DNA from: Herbaspirillum sp. ST 5-3
Lineage (GTDB): Bacteria; Pseudomonadota; Gammaproteobacteria; Burkholderiales; Burkholderiaceae_D
Direction: 5' to 3'
DNA length: 64,000 bases
Assembly: GCF_004804275.1 (NCBI RefSeq)
Contig: NZ_STGI01000007.1
Coordinates: 1-64,000, forward strand
The notes under the pieces were generated by a model. It saw only the letters and a program-made list of their open reading frames with translations. It did not search any database and was not told where the DNA came from. Shown here one piece after another: positions 56,968-64,000 of this stretch (position 1 is its first letter; each line of letters starts with the position of its first letter). A program made the translations under genes and the position numbers.

Positions 56968-59811
56968 ATGAAAAGTCCGGTATCCGTCTTTCCCCGGTTC
57001 GGTGGTGCACTGTGGTTATACACGGGCCGCTGGCTTGATCGTAAGGGACTGACGACTCTGGCCGAGTCCTGCTATAGAAACGGCGCCTCCGGATTCGGAA
57101 GAGCTGCGGCGGAAGCAGGATTTCAATTAAGCCAGCGTCTCATGGCCAGGGATCTCAGCGAGGAAGCGGTCAATGCCTGCCACGAGGCGCTTCGTGCGGA
57201 TCCTGCGCATGCAAAGGCTTGGTGTGCCCTCGGTGCCGCACAACGACGCCTCGCAAGGATGGACGCCTCGCGCGAGGCTTACGAAAAAGCGGTCGAACTC
57301 GATCCGGATTATGCTCAGGCGTGGAGCAATCTGGGCGAATGGTGGCTGGTGAAGGGTGAAACTCATACTTCGCTGGAAAAGATCGAACGCGCGCTGAAAA
57401 TTGAGCCGAGATTGCTGCAGGCATTGAACAATCGTGTTGCGGCCCTGTACGAACTGGGGAAGTTCCAAGATGCGGAGACTGCTGCGCGAGAGGCAATCGA
57501 TTTGCATCCGAATGAGGCGGCGCTTTACGTCAATCTGGGCAACGTGCTGCACCATTCAGGGAAAAAGCACCCTGCTGTAAAGGCATTCCGTAAGGCGCTC
57601 GAATGTGACCCGAACTGCCCGGAAGCAAACCTTGCGCTTTCGGCTTTGCTGGGCGAGACCAAGCGCCTTGCAGAGACGTTGGCATACTTCGAACATGAAA
57701 TTGCCGTCAAGGGTGAGAGCGTACAACGTCTCGCGTCGCTGGCAACGGCGCAGCAGGTCAAGGGTGACCTGCCCGAAGCGGAAGTGACGTGCCAGAAAGT
57801 GCTCAGGATGCAGCCTAACAATGTTTCGGCACTCATTACACTGGCCGCATGCCTGAATGTGAGAGGGGATCATCAAGGTGCAATTCGCCTGTATGAAAGG
57901 GCATTAGCCGTGAACCCGAACATGCCGATGATCTATTCGAACATTGCTTTTGACGCCACCTATCTGCCGTATCTCTCTGCTGATGATGTGTTTGCCTACC
58001 ATCGCGAATGGGCTGATCTCTTCGAAGAACCCTGCGTGGCGAAGGCCTTCAGTTACGAACAATCCCGAGAGGCGGACCGTCCATTGAGAATAGGTTATGT
58101 GTCCGGAGATTTCGGCCTGCATCCTGTGGGTTTCCTGCTCAGGGATGTAATGCGTAACCATGACCGGCAGCAGTTTGCGATTTATTGCTATTCCATGATG
58201 CGCGCCGATGATGACATCACAGAGGCAATTCGATCCAACGCTGATGAATGGATCGATGCGCTGCTGATGAGCGACGACGAATTGGCGGTGCAGATACATC
58301 AGGACCGGATTGACATCCTGGTGGACCTTTCCGGCCATACCGCCTACAACCGCTTGCTCGCATTCGTGCGCAGACCTGCGCCGGTCCAGGCGACCTGGAT
58401 CGGCTACTTCCATTCGACCGGGTTGAAGAACATCGATTACTTCATCACCGATCCGGTAACGACCCCCGCCAATGCCGGACAGCTGTTTTCCGAGACGCCG
58501 GTGTGGCTGCCGCACTCCCGTTTTTGCTACTCGCCGCCTGAGTATGCGCCTGAAATCACGCCCACGCCGGTGCTGGACGTCGGCCATATCACATTCGGTT
58601 CATTCAATCGCGTCGAAAAGCTTGTTGATCCGGTGATCTCGGCCTGGATCAAGATTCTTGAAGCAGTTCCGGGCAGCAGGCTGCTGCTGAAGGCCGGCGT
58701 GCTGGAGAATGAGGGCGTGCGCGATTCCCTGCGCCGTCGTTTTGTCGAACTGGGCCTGAAAGGCGACCGGCTGGAATTGCGCGGGCCATCGCAACATTCG
58801 GAAATGCTGGCGCAGTACGGCGAGGTTGATATTGCCCTCGACCCGTTTCCTTTTAATGGCGGCATGACGACGCTGGAGGCGCTCTGGATGGGAGTGCCGG
58901 TCGTAACGCTGGCCGGCAATAGCGTGGTCTCGCGGCAATCTGCCTCTGCGCTGACCAATATCGGCCTGACCGAACTCATCTTCGATGACATCGACATGTA
59001 TGTTGACGGCGCGATCTCGCTGGCGGACAACATCGAACGTCTTTCCGGATTAAGGCAGCAGATCCGGCGGCGCATGGCAAACAGCCCGCTGTGCCAGTCG
59101 GAACAGTTCACTCACGACCTGGAAACGCTCTATCGTCGCATGTGGCACGCCTGGTTGCGCGGCGAGAGGCTGAGGACCGAGATCGTGCCGGGTACGCCGG
59201 TCGCAAAGAAAAAGGTTCTGCATGTCGGCTGCGGTGCTGCGAACAAGCGCTCGCTGCCCGCACATTTTCAAAATCACTGGCAGGAGATCCGTTTGGACAT
59301 CGAACCGGGCGTCAATCCGGATGTCCTGGCCAGTATGCTTGACATGGCAGCGGTTGAGAGTGGCAGCGTGGATGCAGTCTACTCGTCCCACAATATCGAA
59401 CACTTGTATCCACACGAAGTCGAGGCGGCGCTGAAGGAGTTCAGGCGTGTGCTGAAGCCAGACGGACTCTTGGTGCTGATCTGCACAGACCGGCAATCGG
59501 CGCGCGCGCTGGTCGCCAATGACAAACTCGAAGAGCCCGCCTATGTTGCTCTCGCCGGACCGATCGCATCGAGCGACATCCTGCACGGCCACCGGCCTGC
59601 GATGGCGACGGATAACCTCTTCATGGTACACAAGACTGGCTTTACCGCACGAAGCCTTGAACGAGCACTTCGCGAAAGCGGCTTTGAGACAGCGGTGGTG
59701 GAACGCGGGCCATCCCATGACCTGTGGGCGCTTGCCTATTCAGGGCCGGTGGAGGCGGAACGGATCGAGGGCGACAGGAAAGCCTGTTTTCCCGCATCGC
59801 TCAACCAATAA
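56968..59811 (+). CDS. TPR / SPINDLY-type O-GlcNAc transferase / SAM methyltransferase fusion
   Basis: A 947-residue three-part protein. Residues ~50-330 are TPR repeats (AHAKAWCALGAAQRRLARMDASREAYEKAVELDPDYAQAW). Residues ~365-725 are a GT41 glycosyltransferase (RIGYVSGDFGLHPVGF; DILVDLSGHTAYNRL; DPFPFNGGMTTLEALWMGVPVVTL; SRQSASAL), the fold of O-GlcNAc transferase. Residues ~745-935 are a class I methyltransferase (VLHVGCGAANK at 750; YSSHNIEHLYP; EFRRVLKPDGLLVLIC). Cytoplasmic, no signal peptide. GT41 enzymes transfer a sugar from a nucleotide donor to Ser/Thr (or Asn) of proteins. Placement inside the pilus locus suggests modification of pilin, with the methyltransferase capping the sugar or the protein. 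This is inference. Confidence 0.88.
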   Translation: MKSPVSVFPRFGGALWLYTGRWLDRKGLTTLAESCYRNGASGFGRAAAEAGFQLSQRLMARDLSEEAVNACHEALRADPAHAKAWCALGAAQRRLARMDASREAYEKAVELDPDYAQAWSNLGEWWLVKGETHTSLEKIERALKIEPRLLQALNNRVAALYELGKFQDAETAAREAIDLHPNEAALYVNLGNVLHHSGKKHPAVKAFRKALECDPNCPEANLALSALLGETKRLAETLAYFEHEIAVKGESVQRLASLATAQQVKGDLPEAEVTCQKVLRMQPNNVSALITLAACLNVRGDHQGAIRLYERALAVNPNMPMIYSNIAFDATYLPYLSADDVFAYHREWADLFEEPCVAKAFSYEQSREADRPLRIGYVSGDFGLHPVGFLLRDVMRNHDRQQFAIYCYSMMRADDDITEAIRSNADEWIDALLMSDDELAVQIHQDRIDILVDLSGHTAYNRLLAFVRRPAPVQATWIGYFHSTGLKNIDYFITDPVTTPANAGQLFSETPVWLPHSRFCYSPPEYAPEITPTPVLDVGHITFGSFNRVEKLVDPVISAWIKILEAVPGSRLLLKAGVLENEGVRDSLRRRFVELGLKGDRLELRGPSQHSEMLAQYGEVDIALDPFPFNGGMTTLEALWMGVPVVTLAGNSVVSRQSASALTNIGLTELIFDDIDMYVDGAISLADNIERLSGLRQQIRRRMANSPLCQSEQFTHDLETLYRRMWHAWLRGERLRTEIVPGTPVAKKKVLHVGCGAANKRSLPAHFQNHWQEIRLDIEPGVNPDVLASMLDMAAVESGSVDAVYSSHNIEHLYPHEVEAALKEFRRVLKPDGLLVLICTDRQSARALVANDKLEEPAYVALAGPIASSDILHGHRPAMATDNLFMVHKTGFTARSLERALRESGFETAVVERGPSHDLWALAYSGPVEAERIEGDRKACFPASLNQ

Positions 59812-59970
59812 GCTGAGCAGGGGCAGTATTCCTGGGAGCCTGATTTGGTTTCCGTGGGGCATAATAGGATCGCTGTTGACTCCATGCTTGGTTATCGGCA
59901 GGCCAGCGGGTTCATTCCAAGCCGGTATCAGGTGCCACATCGGCATCGCCGCTGCCATTCCTTGGATATT

Positions 59971-60456
59971 ATGAGACGTCGATCGCTGATGATACATACA
60001 AGAACAACCGGCTTCACGCTCGTCGAACTGATCAGTGTCATGATCATTGTCGGCATTCTTGCCGTGTTCGCGTTGCCGCGCTTTTTCGAACGGCAGACCT
60101 ACGACGCGCGCCGCTTTTATGAAGAAACTGTTTCTATCCTGCGTTATGCGCAGAAAGCGGCGATCGCACAGCGGCGGCTGGTTTGCGTGTCGTTTCCGAC
60201 CAATCATTCGGTACAGTTGAATATCGCATCGACCAATCCGGAGACTGTGGCCGGCGCCTGCGACAAGCCTTTGAGTGGCCCCCAGGGGACGCCTCCCTAC
60301 ACCGTGACGGCGGATGGCAGCGTGACATTTACGGGCACGCCGAACGCGTTCAATTTCGATGCACTGGGCAGACCCACATCCTCGCCGGGCACCATCCAGA
60401 TCACCGGCGCGGCCAATTCCATCGCCGTCGAGGCGGAGACCGGTTATGTCCATTAA
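59971..60456 (+). CDS. mshC: MSHA minor prepilin (MshC-like)
   Basis: A 161-residue prepilin with leader MRRRSLMIHTRTTG and helix FTLVELISVMIIVGILAVFALPRF, then a head containing Cys pairs (VCVSF, GACDK). ATG 59971 is preceded by GGA at fitting distance. An internal ATG at 59989 would leave an eight-residue leader. The frame from 59845 is too long. MshC is a minor pilin thought to prime assembly. Its end overlaps the start of mshD. Confidence 0.82.
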   Translation: MRRRSLMIHTRTTGFTLVELISVMIIVGILAVFALPRFFERQTYDARRFYEETVSILRYAQKAAIAQRRLVCVSFPTNHSVQLNIASTNPETVAGACDKPLSGPQGTPPYTVTADGSVTFTGTPNAFNFDALGRPTSSPGTIQITGAANSIAVEAETGYVH

Positions 60457-61039
60457 CCCACCGCTTCGCCGCATGAACGGCCTCACGATGGTCGAGCTGA
60501 TCATGTTCATCGTGGTCGTGAGCGTCGGCATCGCCGGCATCCTGATGGTGTTCAACGTCGCCGTGAAAGGCAGTGCCGATCCGATGCAGCGCAAGCAGGC
60601 CATCGCGATAGCCGAAGCATTGCTGACCGAGATCGAGCAGCATCCGTTCACCTATTGCGACCCGCAGGATGCGAATGTGTTGACGGCAACGGCCGGGAAT
60701 CAGTGCGCGAACGATGAGGACAAGGGCGGCGCGGCGCTGATCGCTCCGACGCCGGCAGGCGAAACCCGTTACAGCCTGAGCACGCCATTCAACAATGTTG
60801 CCGACTACGGGGGTTTCACCAAGTCGAATATCGACGACATTAGCGGCAACAACGCCATGAGCGGCTACAGCGCGAGCGTCACCATTACGCGCGCCGGAAA
60901 CGGCCTTCCGCAGTCGCCGTCGGCGGTGCCGGACGGTGCCGCGCTCAGGATTCAGGTCACGATTACATACAACAGCGGCAGGGATTCCGTCACCCTGACC
61001 GGCTACCGCCTGCGCTATGCGCCGAATTCTGCAGGATGA
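60446..61039 (+). CDS. mshD: MSHA minor prepilin (MshD-like)
   Basis: A 197-residue prepilin-like protein. The leader MSINPPLRRMNG is followed by LTMVELIMFIVVVSVGIAGILMVFN, a PilV/MshD-type helix where Leu replaces the usual Phe at +1. The head includes CDPQDANV and QCANDEDKGG. ATG 60446 lies inside the end of mshC (11-base overlap), so coupling is likely. The next gene begins five bases after its stop. Confidence 0.85.
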   Translation: MSINPPLRRMNGLTMVELIMFIVVVSVGIAGILMVFNVAVKGSADPMQRKQAIAIAEALLTEIEQHPFTYCDPQDANVLTATAGNQCANDEDKGGAALIAPTPAGETRYSLSTPFNNVADYGGFTKSNIDDISGNNAMSGYSASVTITRAGNGLPQSPSAVPDGAALRIQVTITYNSGRDSVTLTGYRLRYAPNSAG

Positions 61040-61043
61040 CGCC

Positions 61044-61901
61044 ATGCCGATAAGATACTCCTGCAGAAATCGCGGTTTTACGCTCGTGGAGGCGGTTATA
61101 GTCATCGTCCTCACCGGCGTAATCGGCGCGATCGTCGCAGTGTTCATCAGGGCGCCGGTGCAGGCCTATTTCGATACGGTGCGGCGCGCCGAGTTGACCG
61201 ATATTGCCGATACCGCTGTGCGTCGCATGGCGCGCGACATCCAGGCGGCGTTGCCGAACAGCGTGCGCGTGGATGCGACGAGCAGCTTCCTTGAATTCCT
61301 GCCTATCAAGACAGCTGGGCGCTACCGGGCCGCCGTCACGGATACGGGAACGGGGAATCCGCTCGACTTTGACCTGTCCACTCCTGACAGCAGCTTCAAT
61401 GTGCTGGGACCGAATGTGGACGTTCAGAATGGCGACCAGATTGTCATCTACAACCTCGGTATCCCGGGGGCGGATGGCTCGGATGCGTACCAAGGAACCA
61501 GCCGCCGTGCCGCATCCGCACCGTTCGGCAGCGTCAGCAGCATTTCTTTCAGCCCCGCCGGCACGGAGTTCCCTTTCGCCTCGCCCGGGAGCCGCTTCCA
61601 GGTGATCAGCACGCCAGTCAGCTATGTCTGCCAGCCCGATAGCAGCAACCCCGCCAACGGCGTCTTGTATCGCTATTCCGGTTATGCGATCCAGACAAGT
61701 CAGCCTGTCACGGTTGCGGCGCTGGATGGCTACGCCAATCACGTAAGGGCGACGCTGGCGACGAATGTCTCGGCTTGCTGGATGACCTACACTACCGTCG
61801 CGCAGCAGCATCTGGGCCTGGTATCGATTTATCTTGCCTTGACCAAGGATGGAGAAACCGTGCAGCTGCGCTATCAGGTCAACGTGGATAACACGCCATG
61901 A
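61044..61901 (+). CDS. mshO: MSHA minor prepilin (MshO-like)
   Basis: A 285-residue prepilin. The leader MPIRYSCRNRG is followed by FTLVEAVIVIVLTGVIGAIVAVF, and a large head domain characteristic of PilW/MshO-type minor pilins (YFDTVRRAELTDIADTAVRRMARDIQ). ATG 61044 gives the right leader length. Its TGA overlaps the mshP ATG (ATGA at 61898-61901). Confidence 0.86.
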   Translation: MPIRYSCRNRGFTLVEAVIVIVLTGVIGAIVAVFIRAPVQAYFDTVRRAELTDIADTAVRRMARDIQAALPNSVRVDATSSFLEFLPIKTAGRYRAAVTDTGTGNPLDFDLSTPDSSFNVLGPNVDVQNGDQIVIYNLGIPGADGSDAYQGTSRRAASAPFGSVSSISFSPAGTEFPFASPGSRFQVISTPVSYVCQPDSSNPANGVLYRYSGYAIQTSQPVTVAALDGYANHVRATLATNVSACWMTYTTVAQQHLGLVSIYLALTKDGETVQLRYQVNVDNTP

Positions 61902-62407
61902 AGACGCACATGTACGGTCTCTCAATACTGCGCAGGACCCGAGCGCAAGCAGTGATGTCCTTCCGGCAGCGCGGCTTTACGCTCGTCTCGGCCATCTTCT
62001 TGCTGGTGGCTCTGGCGGCGTTGGGAGCGGCAATCGTCAGCGTTTCGACGACCCAGCAACAGACTTCCGCCCAGGATTTGCAAGGGTCGCGCGCGTACCA
62101 TGCGGCGCGCGCCGGGGTCGAGTGGGGTGTGTACCAGGTGATGGATCCGGATAACGCGACTTATAGCCTGCCGGCCTGTTTCGGCAACACCGCGATAAAC
62201 CTGGAAGGCTTCGCCGTCGCGGTCAGCTGCACGAGCCAAACCTTTACCGAAGCGGCCACCCCGGTTCACACGATTGTGGTTTATCAACTGACGTCGACAG
62301 CAAGTGGCGGCGGGGCAGTAGGCGATGTCAATCGTGTCGAGCGGCAGATCAGGGTTTTGGTGAGCAAGTGCGGCGCCACGGTTGGCCCAACGGTTGTGCC
62401 CTGCTAA
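61898..62407 (+). CDS. mshP: MSHA protein MshP (PilX-like)
   Basis: A 169-residue protein with a ~26-residue basic leader ending RQRG and the helix FTLVSAIFLLVALAALGAAIVSV, which lacks the +5 glutamate as in PilX/MshP-type proteins, then AYHAARAGVEWGVYQV, a hallmark of that group, and a small head with cysteines. Start overlaps mshO. It follows the canonical order mshC-D-O-P. Confidence 0.85.
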   Translation: MKTHMYGLSILRRTRAQAVMSFRQRGFTLVSAIFLLVALAALGAAIVSVSTTQQQTSAQDLQGSRAYHAARAGVEWGVYQVMDPDNATYSLPACFGNTAINLEGFAVAVSCTSQTFTEAATPVHTIVVYQLTSTASGGGAVGDVNRVERQIRVLVSKCGATVGPTVVPC

Positions 62408-62495
62408 TAACGGATGAGCGGTACCCGGGCGGGTGCCCGAACGATGCAAGTGCTGCAGCGTGCGGATGCAGGGCGCATGGCGAGGAATGCTGGAT

Positions 62496-64000
62496 ATGAG
62501 AAAAAAACGAAATCTGTTTTCACTGTGGTTGCTGTGCATCGGCCTGATTTTCTTCGGGCCAGCGGCGTTCGCCGACACGATGCCTTCCCTGTATAACAGC
62601 TTCGCCGGTTACGTCAATTTCGTCGGCGCACAGCGCACGCTTCGTACGGGCGACAACACCAGTAATACGACTGCATCATCGCTCGTCAGCGGGGCGACCA
62701 CAGCCGCAGGCTCTGCACTGACAACGGTAACGCTTTCGGGACTTTCGGGCGCTACCATCCGCGCTGCTTATCTCTATTGGGCCGGATCCGGTGACACACC
62801 GGATTACAGCGTCAACTTTGAAGGTAATGCGATTACGGCCGACCGCCAGTACACTATTACGAACGCAGCCGGCGTCACCGGGATCAATTACTTCTCCGGT
62901 GTGGCCGACGTGACAGCGACCGTGACTGCGAAAGGCGACGGCACGTATACCTTTTCCGGATTGACTGTCGAGAATGGCGATCCCTGGTATAGCAGTCAGG
63001 CCGTGCTGGCCGGCTGGGCGCTGCTCGTGGTCTACGAAAACCCCGCTACCGAACGATTTCGCGTGCTTAACGTTTATGAGGGGTTCCAGCCCTTCTACGG
63101 ATCCAACATTCCGCTGACGATCTCGAATTTCCGCACGCCCGCAAGCAATATCGACGGCCGGCTCGGGCATTTGACTTGGGAAGGCGACGTCACGAACTCG
63201 ACATCGCAGAATGGCTTCAGCGAACAGCTTCGGTTCAATTCGACAACGCTCTCCGACACCAGTAACCCGATTGGTAATCAGTTCAATTCCGTGTCTACCA
63301 TCCGCGGGGCTGGCGCGGTGGATACGGCGTCTTATGGCGTCGACTTCGACGCGTATGATATCGGCCCATACCTGACTCCCGGCGCGACCTCGGCAACCTC
63401 GGTCTACAGCTCGGGCGCCGACCTCGTGCTGCTGTCCATGGAAGTCATCAGCGTCACCAACACCCCGGTGGCGGACCTGTCCATTACCAAGGTGCTCAAC
63501 GGTACGCTGAATCGCGGCCAGAACGCCAGCTACGCCATCAACGTCACCAACAATGGTCCGAGCAACGAAGCCGGACCGATCATCGTCAGAGATACTCTTC
63601 CTGCCGGGCTTAGCTTCGTGTCAGCTAGCGGCACGGGATGGTCGTGCAATTTTGCCTCGGGAACCGTCACTTGCACCTACAACAGTAGTCTCGCAAACGG
63701 AACAACGGCGCCAACCGTGACGCTGACAGTCGGCGTCAGCGCATCGGCATCGGGAACGATCAGCAACAGCGCTACCGTTACGGGGACGAATTTCGACAAC
63801 GATAGCGGTAATGACATGGCCACCGACAGCCATGGCGTCGCGAGCGCGGATTTGGCGTTGGCCATGGTGCGCAACGGCGCGCTCACACAAGGCCAGAGTA
63901 CGACCTATACGCTCACCGTGAACAATAATGGACCGCTCAATGAGCCCGGCCCGATTTCTCTGACCTACACCTTGCCATCGGGGCTTACCTTCGTCTCCGG
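62496..64000 (+). CDS. surface protein with DUF11 repeats in mshQ position (3' end outside window)
   Basis: At least 501 residues, still open at the window end. The signal peptide MRKKRNLFSLWLLCIGLIFFGPAAFA is followed by an N-terminal domain (~30-320) of beta-rich sequence (SLYNSFAGYVNFVGAQRTLRT; AAYLYWAGSGD; GWALLVVYEN) that I associate with archaeal/bacterial surface proteins but cannot name securely. From ~325 come tandem DUF11 domains (ADLSITKVLNGTLNRGQNASYAINVTNNGPSNEAGP; then ADLALAMVRNGALTQGQSTTYTLTVNNNGPLNEPGP), each ~115 residues. By position it replaces MshQ and is probably a pilus-associated adhesin. GAGG at 62481-62484 serves the ATG at 62496. Confidence 0.8.
   Translation, partial: MRKKRNLFSLWLLCIGLIFFGPAAFADTMPSLYNSFAGYVNFVGAQRTLRTGDNTSNTTASSLVSGATTAAGSALTTVTLSGLSGATIRAAYLYWAGSGDTPDYSVNFEGNAITADRQYTITNAAGVTGINYFSGVADVTATVTAKGDGTYTFSGLTVENGDPWYSSQAVLAGWALLVVYENPATERFRVLNVYEGFQPFYGSNIPLTISNFRTPASNIDGRLGHLTWEGDVTNSTSQNGFSEQLRFNSTTLSDTSNPIGNQFNSVSTIRGAGAVDTASYGVDFDAYDIGPYLTPGATSATSVYSSGADLVLLSMEVISVTNTPVADLSITKVLNGTLNRGQNASYAINVTNNGPSNEAGPIIVRDTLPAGLSFVSASGTGWSCNFASGTVTCTYNSSLANGTTAPTVTLTVGVSASASGTISNSATVTGTNFDNDSGNDMATDSHGVASADLALAMVRNGALTQGQSTTYTLTVNNNGPLNEPGPISLTYTLPSGLTFVS

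Overview
This window comes from a high-GC betaproteobacterium of the order Burkholderiales, most probably family Oxalobacteraceae (Herbaspirillum / Noviherbaspirillum / Herminiimonas type). I infer this from the order leuC-entericidin-leuD-leuB-asd-fimV-truA-trpF-trpB-trpA-accD-folC-SPOR-cvpA-purF and from protein sequences I recognise. No 16S rRNA is present, so the genus is not settled. The window is ordinary chromosome with two accessory islands: an orphan type VI VgrG/effector island and an MSHA-type pilus locus.

Layout. 1-76: a 3' half of a tRNA-Arg(TCT) gene without its 5' half, probably the end (att site) of an integrated element lying to the left. 307-9847: housekeeping genes. These are an HD-GYP-like protein, a tightly overlapping operon wrbA-DUF2069-FAD oxidase-DUF4124, a YihY membrane protein, an alpha/beta hydrolase with a MetY-like sulfhydrylase, a CBS protein with a strong terminator, and a flavin amine-oxidase-like protein. 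9996-11882: an MFS/acyltransferase fusion. 12033-19579: vgrG, a putative effector, its putative immunity protein, a small exported protein, then a collapsed second vgrG/effector cassette whose own immunity-like gene is still intact. 19795-25377: a two-gene signalling operon (multi-PAS histidine kinase plus REC-DUF3369-GGDEF-EAL protein). 25816-29028: aroC, an MFS transporter and a lipoprotein M48 protease. 29204-45974: leucine, lysine/threonine (asd), tryptophan, fatty-acid, folate and purine genes together with fimV, truA, a SPOR-domain protein and cvpA. 46041-49824: a response regulator and a 1116-residue REC-GAF-PAS-GGDEF-EAL protein. 50346-51743: a SAM-II riboswitch with a textbook terminator/antiterminator in front of a cystathionine gamma-synthase family gene. 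51844-64000: MSHA pilus genes (mshE, mshG, several prepilins, mshA, mshC/D/O/P-like genes and an mshQ-position surface protein that runs off the window end), with a three-part TPR / O-GlcNAc-transferase-like / methyltransferase gene inside the locus.

How the genes work together. Three proteins with cyclic-di-GMP domains lie in the same 50 kb as an MSHA ATPase whose N-terminus carries two MshEN-type c-di-GMP-binding motifs, so pilus extension is probably under c-di-GMP control. The fused glycosyltransferase/methyltransferase between the major pilin and the minor prepilins suggests pilin decoration. The VgrG island looks like a site where effector/immunity modules are swapped by recombination within conserved vgrG sequence.

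The best candidates for new biology are the glycosyltransferase-methyltransferase in the pilus locus, the effector C-terminal domain shared by the live and dead cassettes together with its two-motif immunity family, and the leader hairpin that would bury the vgrG start codon. No CRISPR array, complete insertion sequence or rRNA was seen.
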